This document shows, one piece after another, positions 1-5,845 of a DNA stretch of 11,310 nucleotides. Under the pieces are notes generated by a model. The model searched no databases and had not been told where the DNA came from. It saw only the letters and a list, made by a program, of their open reading frames with translations. Position numbers and translations under genes: made by a program. Source of the stretch: Anaerolinea sp. (GTDB lineage Bacteria > Chloroflexota > Anaerolineae > Anaerolineales > Anaerolineaceae); NCBI GenBank assembly GCA_013824385.1, contig PNNU01000066.1, positions 1-11,310 on the forward strand, written 5' to 3'. Within the stretch, counting starts at the first letter, position 1, and the number at the start of each line of letters is the position of its first letter.

Positions 1-38
1 ATCATGATTGATCCATACACTAAAAAAGGAGATATTCA

Positions 39-152
39 ATGGGAGACAAAGGCGGCAAGAAAAATAAAGAAAAGGCTGACAAGCAGAAGAAAGAACATGT
101 GAATAAGGAAAAAGAAATCAAAAAGAGTAAAGATCCTATCAAAAAAATTTAG
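39..152 (+). CDS. Very small Lys-rich hypothetical protein
   Basis: An ATG is followed by 36 more sense codons and a TAG, giving 37 residues. A strong Shine-Dalgarno (AAAAAAGGAG, 22-31) lies 7 bases upstream. The protein starts MGDKGGKKNKEK and is almost entirely charged: about 17 Lys plus Glu, Asp and a few Gln, with no hydrophobic stretch. It should therefore be soluble, probably disordered, and strongly basic. I recognise the MGDK-KK-K pattern from short uncharacterised proteins seen in unrelated bacteria, but no function is known to me. Nucleic-acid or ribosome association is only a guess from the charge. An intrinsic terminator about 115 bases downstream suggests a short single-gene transcript. 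The ribosome-binding site, start and composition argue that it is real, but its small size keeps some doubt. Confidence 0.65.
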   Translation: MGDKGGKKNKEKADKQKKEHVNKEKEIKKSKDPIKKI

Positions 153-266
153 TTTATAAAGCGGTTTTTAAAAAACTTAAGTTGAGGTAAGAGAAAAGAA
201 TATTTTTGCTTTTTCTGTCTCTTTGTTTCAACATCCAAGTTTAGAAAATAAGAGCTTGATCCAATG

Positions 267-306
267 AAAGGCACCCGGCATTATTAATGTTGAGGTGCCT
301 TTTTTA
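267..306 (+). terminator. Intrinsic terminator after the Lys-rich small gene
   Basis: The arms AAAGGCACC (267-275) and GGTGCCTTT (294-302) pair perfectly over 9 bp, and the T run extends to 305. The 18-base loop contains a small second hairpin, CATTA-T-TAATG (279-289). This is a classic rho-independent layout for + strand transcription and would end the transcript of the gene at 39-152. Confidence 0.75.
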
Positions 307-333
307 TCGGAAAAAATTGGCTCGTGATTTTGA

Positions 334-362
334 TTGCAATAAAACATTTGTGCTAATATAAT
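334..362 (+). promoter_or_regulatory. Probable sigma70-type promoter for the hydrolase gene
   Basis: A consensus -10 box TATAAT (357-362) lies 17 bases after a -35-like TTGCAA (334-339). An alternative reading is TTGATT (330-335), an 18-base spacer and TAATAT (354-359) with an upstream TGC. Transcription would start near 369-370, just ahead of the palindromic repeats, and run about 265 bases to the ATG at 637. The match was found by eye only. Confidence 0.5.
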
Positions 363-380
363 AATCAATAGAGGGCATTT

Positions 381-400
381 CCCCGCAGCTTGCTGCGAGA
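381..400. repeat. REP-like palindrome, copy 1
   Basis: The sequence CCCCGCAGCTTGCTGCGAGA contains a perfect CGCAGC-TT-GCTGCG hairpin. It shares the pattern CCCCG-AGCTTGCT-CG with a second copy at 548-567. The outer right arm has decayed (GAGA where GGGG would complete the palindrome). Such short GC-rich palindromes around AGCTTGCT resemble REP elements spread by RAYT-type transposases. That assignment comes from recall and no transposase is present here. Confidence 0.6.
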
Positions 401-417
401 AAAGGTTTGTAATATTT

Positions 418-497
418 GCCTCACCCCACCCCCGACGCTTCGCGTGTGGGGGCTTACCCCTCTCCATCCGCGGGATGGAGAGGGGTAGGGGAGAGGC
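418..497. repeat. Three-way-junction inverted-repeat element
   Basis: An outer stem pairs GCCTC plus ACCCC (418-427) with GGGG and GAGGC (488-497). It encloses two hairpins. The first is CCCCC/GGGGG (429-433 with 448-452), capped by ACGC-TTC-GCGT (435-445). The second is a perfect 15-bp stem, TACCCCTCTCCATCC (455-469) with 473-487 and a GCG loop. The layout resembles the CTCACCCC...CCTCTCC family of dispersed intergenic repeats found in many bacterial genomes. An open minus-strand frame (228-530) across it is a by-product of repeat composition, not a gene. Confidence 0.65.
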
Positions 498-547
498 CGG
501 AGTCAAAGAGTGTGTTATTAGTTCATACACGTTAAACGTAATCGATA

Positions 548-567
548 CCCCGTAGCTTGCTTCGGGG
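548..567. repeat. REP-like palindrome, copy 2
   Basis: The sequence CCCCGTAGCTTGCTTCGGGG keeps the outer CCCCG/CGGGG stem perfectly and has the same AGCTTGCT core as copy 1 (381-400), in the same orientation. The two copies bracket the three-way-junction repeat. The rest of the gene-free stretch (568-636) is AT-rich and shows nothing else I can name. Confidence 0.6.
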
Positions 568-636
568 AGGATTCATTTAGTTTATCAATAATTTTCAACA
601 CGTAATTGTACGCAAATCCATCGTTGTGAGCATAAA

Positions 637-1419
637 ATGCCTCAAATTTTGATCACTGAAAAAGAAATTTCACTTTCATACACCGAATACGGCAGCCCGG
701 ATGGGTATCCGATTCTGGTGCAGCACGGATTGATCGCCAGCATCAAGGACGGCGACCTGTTTGACCGGCTGATACAGGCAGGGGCGCGGGTGATTTGCTT
801 AGCCCGCCCGGGATATGGTGAGTCTTCTCCGTATGTCTTGAGTAATATTGGTGAATGGGGTGAATTGGTCGCTGAGTTGGTCAGAGAATTAGGGCTTACC
901 CGTTTTGATGTACTGGGAATATCTTCAGGTGCACCTTACAGCTATGCCATCGCATGGGCTTTGCCTGAAATGGCTAGAAATATTTACATTTTCAGCGGTA
1001 TCCCGGCCATGTATAACGATGAAGTACTGGTTCATTGGACGTTTGAGGTCAACAAGGATACCAATTTGGAAGAGATGAAAAGGCTGACTCACGAGTTGTT
1101 CTTTTCAGAGTTGACGGCTGAAGATTTGGCCCGGAATGAGATTAAAGATTCAATGGCTAACGCAGGGTTTGGCATCGCGCTGGATTTTCGCCTGCGCTGT
1201 ACGGATTGGGGATTCCAGTTGGCTGAAGTGAAACAGCCGGTGATTATGAGGCATGCGCGTTTTGACGGGAATGTGCCTCTAATCACTGCCGAGAAGACAG
1301 CAGCGATGCTGACGAATCTAGAATTACACGTGGAAGAAAACGATATCCATTTTTCACAAGAAATGCTGGAAGCTTTTTTCGCAACGGAAATTATTCTGCG
1401 GCTGCCAGTCAGGGAGTGA
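637..1419 (+). CDS. Alpha/beta-fold hydrolase
   Basis: This 260-residue protein has the landmarks of a short alpha/beta hydrolase. The oxyanion-hole region QHGL is at 29-32. The nucleophile elbow is G-I-S-S-G (94-98), with Ser96 as likely nucleophile. Asp210 in RFDGNVP is the likely acid, and His238 in NDIHFS the likely base. There is no signal peptide, so it should be cytoplasmic. A cap segment lies at about 122-195. The substrate cannot be told from sequence; candidates are an ester, amide, lactone or epoxide-like small molecule. The Shine-Dalgarno is weak (GTGAG at 626-630), and the mRNA would carry a long folded leader from the upstream promoter and repeats. The GNAT gene follows after 2 bases, so the two are almost surely co-translated and may act on related compounds. 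Confidence 0.9.
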   Translation: MPQILITEKEISLSYTEYGSPDGYPILVQHGLIASIKDGDLFDRLIQAGARVICLARPGYGESSPYVLSNIGEWGELVAELVRELGLTRFDVLGISSGAPYSYAIAWALPEMARNIYIFSGIPAMYNDEVLVHWTFEVNKDTNLEEMKRLTHELFFSELTAEDLARNEIKDSMANAGFGIALDFRLRCTDWGFQLAEVKQPVIMRHARFDGNVPLITAEKTAAMLTNLELHVEENDIHFSQEMLEAFFATEIILRLPVRE

Positions 1420-1421
1420 GT

Positions 1422-1859
1422 ATGCCTAATTCCTCAATTCTGATCACCAACGAACCTGACGCGCCTGAATCTGACGCTGCTTTTGTGCGCCAGGGACTGT
1501 GCAGTTTTAATAACCAGTTCATCAATGATGACGGATATCAACCTCTCAACCTTTTTTTGCGCCGCGAGGATGGATCCATTGCAGGCGGGCTGCTGGGTGA
1601 TATGTATTGGGGCTGGCTTTCGATAAATATTTTATGGATTGATGAGAGCCTGCGATCTCAGGGCTATGGTGAGCGTTTGTTGAAGATGGCAGAGGAAGAA
1701 GCGTTGAACAGAGGCTGCCTGGCAGTGCATCTGGATACCATGAGCTTTCAGGCAAAGCCATTTTACCTGAAATATGGCTATACCGTTTTCGGTGTGCTGG
1801 ATGATCTTCCGGTTGGGCATCAGCGCATCTTTATGTGGAAACCTTTAGCGAAGAAATAG
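1422..1859 (+). CDS. GNAT family N-acetyltransferase
   Basis: This 145-residue single-domain protein should transfer an acetyl group from acetyl-CoA to an amine. Motif A is clear: LWIDESLRSQGYGERLL (71-87), with the R-S-Q-G-Y-G pyrophosphate-binding loop at 78-83. The C-terminal FYLKYGYTVFG (114-124) is the usual motif B strand-helix that completes the CoA site. I chose the ATG at 1422 because AGGGAG (1411-1416) is placed properly for it. An in-frame GTG at 1416 lies within the Shine-Dalgarno itself and would add only two residues. The gene follows the alpha/beta hydrolase with 2 bases between stop and start. The acceptor is unknown: a small molecule, antibiotic or protein N-terminus are all possible. 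Confidence 0.9.
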   Translation: MPNSSILITNEPDAPESDAAFVRQGLCSFNNQFINDDGYQPLNLFLRREDGSIAGGLLGDMYWGWLSINILWIDESLRSQGYGERLLKMAEEEALNRGCLAVHLDTMSFQAKPFYLKYGYTVFGVLDDLPVGHQRIFMWKPLAKK

Positions 1860-1985
1860 CAACATTCATCAAGTATTTGGGATTTTGATGCAATTTAGGC
1901 AGGAATAGAGCAATATTTATCAGGTATGACTCTCTCCATTTGGGTATGATTTTATCGCCGGCAATAAAAAATGGAGGCATATCGA

Positions 1986-2492
1986 ATGGTTCAAGCTAAA
2001 ACAGAAACAAAACCCATTGTCATCAATCCGATTGGGGTGGTAAAGGCATCTGACGAACAAGGGAGTTACTGCATTGAGGTTTTTCCCAAGTACAGAGAAG
2101 CACTGCTGCAGCTGGAGCAGTTCAGCCATGTGATGATCATCTGGTGGGCAGACAGGCACGATAATGATAAAGACCGCGGCTTGTTATCCACAGAATTGCC
2201 GTATGCTCCCGGTGTCAAAGCAGGCGTTTTTGCCTGCCGGAGTGAATACCGTCCGAACCCGATTGGCATTACCAGCATGCCGATTTTGGCGATTGACCAC
2301 AAGCAAGGGATTATCACACTGCCGTGGATCGATGCCTTTGATGGCACTCCAGTGATTGATCTGAAACCTTACATGCCCACCTCGGACCGCATCCGCGATG
2401 TGAAAGTGGCAGGTTGGCTGTCTCAATGGCCGTTGTGGATGGAAGAAGCGGGGGCTTATTTTGCCTCCCATCAAACTAATTTTGGATGTTAG
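1986..2492 (+). CDS. trmO: TrmO/TsaA-family tRNA methyltransferase
   Basis: The 168-residue protein matches the TrmO (TsaA/YaeB, UPF0066) fold, a SAM-dependent enzyme that in E. coli N6-methylates t6A at position 37 of certain threonine tRNAs. The hallmarks are INPIGVV near the start (13-19), CRSEYRPNPIGITS (84-97) with the family signature RPNPIG at 89-94, and DAFDGTPVIDLKPYMP (117-132). It lacks the C-terminal extension of the roughly 235-residue E. coli protein, as short family members do. I set the start at ATG 1986, with GGAGG at 1973-1977 eight bases upstream. The ATG at 1971 overlaps that Shine-Dalgarno and is unlikely. It appears to be a single-gene unit, followed by a hairpin. Family assignment is firm; the exact tRNA substrate is inferred. 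Confidence 0.88.
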   Translation: MVQAKTETKPIVINPIGVVKASDEQGSYCIEVFPKYREALLQLEQFSHVMIIWWADRHDNDKDRGLLSTELPYAPGVKAGVFACRSEYRPNPIGITSMPILAIDHKQGIITLPWIDAFDGTPVIDLKPYMPTSDRIRDVKVAGWLSQWPLWMEEAGAYFASHQTNFGC

Positions 2493-2498
2493 TGTATT

Positions 2499-2537
2499 CA
2501 TGCTCCCCTTTTGTGTATATCGCAAAGGGGGAGTATG
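2499..2537 (+). terminator. Hairpin after trmO, possible weak terminator
   Basis: The arms 2499-2513 and 2523-2537 pair over 15 positions (CATGCTCCCCTTTTG with CAAAGGGGGAGTATG), including two G-T wobbles, around a 9-base loop. No clean T run follows (ATATTTAAAAA), so termination would be weak. It may instead protect the trmO mRNA 3' end or hide the purine-rich stretch ahead of the next gene. Confidence 0.45.
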
Positions 2538-2569
2538 ATATTTAAAAATCTGACTCAGCGAGAAAAAAA

Positions 2570-3085
2570 GTGAAGCCAAAAATAATTGAATCCAAACAAA
2601 TCACGCTTGTGGGTATGTCTTTTTATGGCGATCCTTTTGATACTCATGCCGGCTGGGATGAAGACAACCAAATAGGGCTTCTATGGAAACGTCTTTTCGC
2701 ATTTTTGCAAAAGGATGCCGTTTTTTCATCTCTCTCGAAATCCAGCGCCTGGTACGAAGTGCACATCCAATCTGAAGAAACCAAAGCAAAAGGATTGTTT
2801 GAAGTCTTCGTAGGGGTTGAAATTGACCTGAGCCGGTTGTCTGATATTCCGCCGCTATTATTGGTTAAAAATCTACCATCCACACAATATGCTATTTTCA
2901 CTTTTGAGGGCGAAGAAATAAGTTCGGACTGGGGAAAAATACTTGAGAATTGGATGAGCGAATCTGAATATCAAAGTTCTGGAACTTACAATTTTCAATA
3001 TTATGATGAACGTTTTAAAGGGTTGGACCGCATTAGTGAATCCGTTTTGGATGTTTATATTCCCATAAAAAAGAAAATTGACTGA
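2570..3085 (+). CDS. Stand-alone GyrI-like effector-binding protein
   Basis: All 171 residues form one GyrI-like small-molecule-binding domain, the fold shared by GyrI/SbmC and by the C-termini of Rob- and BmrR-type regulators. Typical family segments are YEVHIQSEETKAKGLFEVFVGVEI (62-85), LPSTQYAIFTFEGEE (103-117), the YYDERFKGL region (144-152) and SVLDVYIPI (158-166). It has no DNA-binding domain. Known roles of such proteins are ligand sequestration, gyrase modulation, and in some cases hydrolysis of cyclopropanoid genotoxins (from recall). The start is GTG with only a poor Shine-Dalgarno. Its stop overlaps the start of the AraC gene (TGATG), so the two are co-translated and may respond to the same ligand. 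It could act as a ligand buffer, a partner or an enzyme; sequence does not decide. Confidence 0.85.
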   Translation: MKPKIIESKQITLVGMSFYGDPFDTHAGWDEDNQIGLLWKRLFAFLQKDAVFSSLSKSSAWYEVHIQSEETKAKGLFEVFVGVEIDLSRLSDIPPLLLVKNLPSTQYAIFTFEGEEISSDWGKILENWMSESEYQSSGTYNFQYYDERFKGLDRISESVLDVYIPIKKKID

Positions 3086-3960
3086 TGTGCGATCAAGTAG
3101 CACCGATTATTCAGGCGATTGAATTTGTCGAAAGCCATCTGCAAGAGGATATTAACGTTGCGCAGATCGCTGAGGCAGCGGGATATTCGCTTTTCCATTT
3201 TATGCGTAAATTTAACCAAATGGTACACCACACCCCCTATGATTACCTGATGCGCCGCAGGCTGACTGAAGCTGCCGAACAATTAACCCACAGTGACAGG
3301 CGGATCATTGATATTGCGCAAGATTTTTGTTTCAATGATCAAGAGACTTTCTCAAGGGTATTTCGCAAGATGTTTAAAATCACTCCGAGCCAATGCCGAA
3401 AAGACAAGGGTATTGCACTTCAATATTTGCTGCAAGCCATGACGAGTGAAGAACTAAGATTCATAAACAGTGATCATTTTATTACGCCAATGGTTGTAAA
3501 TCTGTGTGAAGTAGAACTCTATGGATTAATGACAACACTCGACGAGAAAATCTCACAAAAAAGCGATCAACACGGGCGTGTTCGCGAGGATTTTATGAAT
3601 GTGGGCAAGTTTATTGAGAATGCCAGAGTATTTGAAATAGAATATGTTTTAAATAAGCAAGATGAAAATCGATATTATTATGTTGGTGTTGAAAAAGCTT
3701 CTTTTTGCGAACGATCACCACTTTTGGTCAGACAAACCATATGCAAGGGGCGCTTTGTAAAAATGGAGGTCTCTGAATCAGAAATTCAACTTGCGTCCGA
3801 TTACATCCACGCTACTTGGATTCCGAGGACTGGTCTGGCCGTAAAAAATGACATGACCATAATAAGCTGGCCGCTGGCGAAAAACCTGGCCGAACGGATG
3901 AAGACAATTTTGGTTCCAGTTGAACACAACTCTGAGGAAAATGAAGAGGAGGAGAAATGA
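3085..3960 (+). CDS. AraC-family regulator with GyrI-like C-terminus
   Basis: In this 291-residue protein the N-terminus (about 5-107) is a double helix-turn-helix AraC/XylS domain. The first HTH is INVAQIAEAAGYSLFHFMRKF (23-43). The second is RIIDIAQDFCFNDQETFSRVF (73-93), followed by the FKITPSQCR end signature (97-105). The C-terminal half (about 125-280) is a more divergent GyrI-like effector-binding domain, the Rob-like arrangement. It should bind DNA and regulate transcription in response to a small ligand, probably including its own operon. No Shine-Dalgarno precedes the ATG; translation probably depends on coupling through the TGATG overlap with the preceding gene. The acidic tail (EENEEEEK) is encoded by the purine-rich run that also serves as Shine-Dalgarno for the next gene, so the tail may have no function of its own. 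Confidence 0.9.
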   Translation: MCDQVAPIIQAIEFVESHLQEDINVAQIAEAAGYSLFHFMRKFNQMVHHTPYDYLMRRRLTEAAEQLTHSDRRIIDIAQDFCFNDQETFSRVFRKMFKITPSQCRKDKGIALQYLLQAMTSEELRFINSDHFITPMVVNLCEVELYGLMTTLDEKISQKSDQHGRVREDFMNVGKFIENARVFEIEYVLNKQDENRYYYVGVEKASFCERSPLLVRQTICKGRFVKMEVSESEIQLASDYIHATWIPRTGLAVKNDMTIISWPLAKNLAERMKTILVPVEHNSEENEEEEK

Positions 3961-4616
3961 CGGATTATTCGAGACCAGAGACCGTCAGCCTGGATGATTT
4001 GCGCACCCGTATAAAAACGACAGATCTGGTTCCCAGCCGAGCAGCATTATTGGGAGATATTGACGGAATATTTGAGAGAATCTCGCACAAGGGAATCCAG
4101 ACTTGGGCGGATTTGCAAAAGGCTATCAAAAACCCCAAGCACATGGAAGTTTTTTCAACGGAAACCGGGATTGATCTGGAATATCTGGTGCTCTTGCGAA
4201 GGGAAGTGGAGGGATACTCTCCAAAACCCTTTAATTTGAAGGATATTGATTGGGCTCCACAAGAAGCGATCAACAAGCTGATTGAAAATGGAATAACTAA
4301 TTCGGATTCATTGTTTTCAAAATTGCGTGAAATAAGTCTGCGTAAAGACTTTGCAGATAAAATTGGAATCGATCTTGAAACGATGAATTATTTGGTAAAT
4401 CTGGCATCACTTTGCAGGGTGCAATGGGTAAGCCCAACTGCCGGTCGGATGTTGATCGAAGCCGATTATGAGACCTGTCAAAAATTGGCTTCTACAGATA
4501 AAGGCGAATTATTTACAGCGATGGACAGGGTCAATAAAAAAGGGAAGTATTTTAACGGCACAATCGGCGCGAGAGATATTAATCGCATAATTGACGCTGC
4601 AAAATACGTTGTTTAG
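3957..4616 (+). CDS. Tandem-repeat HhH protein (DUF4332-like)
   Basis: This 219-residue soluble protein has no signal peptide or membrane segment. It contains a clear internal duplication: 46-87 (GIQTWADL...FSTETGIDLEYLVLL) matches 112-154 (GITNSDSL...FADKIGIDLETMNYL), and a shortened third unit is at about 158-193. Each unit looks like a helical pair of helix-hairpin-helix type, similar to DUF4332 proteins, and the C-terminal part (about 90-219) fits that family best. HhH folds often bind DNA non-specifically or mediate protein contacts; the role here is unknown. The ATG overlaps the AraC stop as ATGA, and GAGGAGG-type Shine-Dalgarno bases (about 3946-3954) precede it. Membership in the regulator operon is therefore firm. 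Fold assignment is moderate and function is not known. Confidence 0.75.
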   Translation: MTDYSRPETVSLDDLRTRIKTTDLVPSRAALLGDIDGIFERISHKGIQTWADLQKAIKNPKHMEVFSTETGIDLEYLVLLRREVEGYSPKPFNLKDIDWAPQEAINKLIENGITNSDSLFSKLREISLRKDFADKIGIDLETMNYLVNLASLCRVQWVSPTAGRMLIEADYETCQKLASTDKGELFTAMDRVNKKGKYFNGTIGARDINRIIDAAKYVV

Positions 4617-4629
4617 GAAGGTGAGTTTA

Positions 4630-5391
4630 ATGGCATATATCGATTTGACAAAAGAAAATATTGCAAGTGAACATATCTGTTGTGCTTTTTCTGATAAAAA
4701 ATGCGCCCAAAGTTATGAGATGAAGAAAGCCTGGCTCGCCAATGAGTTTGAGCGCGGATATGTCTTCCGCAGGTTGGACGAGCGCGCGAAGGTGTTCATC
4801 GAATACGGACCGAGTGAACAATCGTGGGTGCCGGTGAGCGCACCCAATACGCTGATGTTAGGCTGTTTTTGGGTTTCTGGCAGCTACAAAGGCAAAGGAC
4901 ACGCCAAATCTTTGTTGAATTCTGTCATCGAAGATGCCAGGCAGCAGGGCAAGGATGGGGTGGTGACTGTGGCGGGCAGCAAGAAATTCCATTTTATGAG
5001 TGAAACCAAATGGCTGCTGGACCAGGGATTTGAGGTGTGCGACACCACGCCTGCCGGTTTCAGCTTACTGGCTTTGAAGCTTGGGGAGCACACAAACAAG
5101 CCAGCCTTCAAGGAATGTGTAAGAAGCGGAGAGTGCCCCGAGAAGATCGGACTGGTTGTTTATTATTCGAATCGCTGTCCGTATTGCGAGTATCACGTAA
5201 GAGAATCACTCATTGAAACTGCCGCAAAACGCAGTCTGCCGTTGACAATCATCAAGCTGGAAAGCATGGAACAGGCTCAATCCGCGCCAACACCGGCAAC
5301 CATCTTTAGCCTGTTCAAAGATGGCAAGTTTGTGACCACTGATCTCAGCGTCTGCATGGACAGCCGTTTTGATAAGGTAATACAGGATTAA
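4630..5391 (+). CDS. YoaP-type GNAT acetyltransferase
   Basis: The 253-residue protein has two parts. Residues 1-150 are a GNAT fold opening with DLTKENIASEHICCAFSDKK, typical of YoaP-like proteins. The acetyl-CoA loop follows in WVSGSYKGKGHAKSLL (81-96). Residues about 160-253 match the YoaP C-terminal domain, which here looks thioredoxin-like: a strand VVYYSNRC, a CPYC motif at 183-186, SAPTPATIFSLF (218-229) with a possible cis-proline, and DGKFVTTDLS (231-240). Acetyl transfer is inferred from family; the acceptor is unknown, and the CPYC pair could be redox active or bind metal. The start at ATG 4630 is supported by AGGAAGG (4615-4621) 8 bases upstream. An in-frame TTG at 4591 lies inside the preceding gene and is unlikely. 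The gap to the previous gene is 13 bases and to the next gene 7. Confidence 0.87.
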   Translation: MAYIDLTKENIASEHICCAFSDKKCAQSYEMKKAWLANEFERGYVFRRLDERAKVFIEYGPSEQSWVPVSAPNTLMLGCFWVSGSYKGKGHAKSLLNSVIEDARQQGKDGVVTVAGSKKFHFMSETKWLLDQGFEVCDTTPAGFSLLALKLGEHTNKPAFKECVRSGECPEKIGLVVYYSNRCPYCEYHVRESLIETAAKRSLPLTIIKLESMEQAQSAPTPATIFSLFKDGKFVTTDLSVCMDSRFDKVIQD

Positions 5392-5398
5392 GGAGTAA

Positions 5399-5803
5399 AT
5401 GAACTTGCCCATTAAAGATCTTGACCAACTCATAAACAGCATGGAACCGGTTCTAAATCCCGGAGTGTTTGCGTTTGTTTCGGTGGAAAACGAAGAAATG
5501 CTTGGCTCTGTCAAAGTGATAGCTTCCATTTTGGAACCGGAGGGTTTTTCCGCGGTGGTTGACGAGAAGGATGCGATTGCTCTGGCGCTGCCAATATTAT
5601 TCCGCGCGGCGTGGATCACACTCACGATCAACTCTGATCTGCAGGCTGTGGGGTTGACCGCGGCTTTCGCCAGCGCTTTAGGTAACGCCGGAATCAGTTG
5701 TAACGTGGTGGCGGGTGCGTATCATGATCACATCTTTGTGCCGGTGGATCGTGCTGCCGATGCGATGAGCGCACTTAAAGGCTTGCAATCTTCAACAGGA
5801 TGA
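5399..5803 (+). CDS. ACT domain-containing protein
   Basis: This 134-residue protein fits a family of two-part ACT proteins (DUF2241/ACT_7, COG3602). The N-terminal half (1-65) has MEPVLNPGVFAFVSVE, and the C-terminal half (68-130) has AAWITLTINSDLQAVGLTAAFASALG and GISCNVVAGAYHDHIFVPV. ACT domains usually bind amino acids or similar small ligands and regulate enzymes. No catalytic domain is attached, so a free-standing ligand sensor or binding protein is likely. The Shine-Dalgarno AGGAG (5391-5395) is only 3 bases from the ATG, an unusually short gap, and overlaps the previous stop. It is the last gene of the tightly packed block that starts at 2570. A 42-base gap then leads to the second hydrolase, which could still be on the same transcript. 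Confidence 0.88.
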   Translation: MNLPIKDLDQLINSMEPVLNPGVFAFVSVENEEMLGSVKVIASILEPEGFSAVVDEKDAIALALPILFRAAWITLTINSDLQAVGLTAAFASALGNAGISCNVVAGAYHDHIFVPVDRAADAMSALKGLQSSTG

Positions 5804-5845
5804 ATGAATGGACTTGCACTTTATATGCCTTTTGTGGAGAGTTGA

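Noticed and set aside
153..240. Imperfect inverted repeat around GTTGAGG...TTTCAAC after the Lys-rich gene
   Set aside because: There are many mismatches and it is AT-rich. The clear terminator for this gene is at 267-306.
228..530. Open minus-strand frame of 100 codons over the repeat region
   Set aside because: It runs through the terminator hairpin, a REP-like palindrome and the three-way-junction repeat. The product is of low complexity and matches no family, so it is a composition artefact.
1860..1985. Possible promoter or hairpin between the GNAT gene and trmO (CATCAA/TTGATG, TATGAT)
   Set aside because: The hairpin stem is only 6 bp with a 12-base loop, and no -35 box with good spacing goes with TATGAT, so neither is strong enough to annotate.
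2164..2579. Several 60-130 codon frames opposite or within trmO
   Set aside because: All overlap a well-supported gene, match no family and lack ribosome-binding sites.
5804..5845. 13-codon ORF (MNGLALYMPFVES) with AGGA ahead, ending directly at the hydrolase ATG and in the same frame
   Set aside because: It is too short to separate from chance, and the peptide shows no feature. The hydrolase has its own GGAGAG ribosome-binding site.
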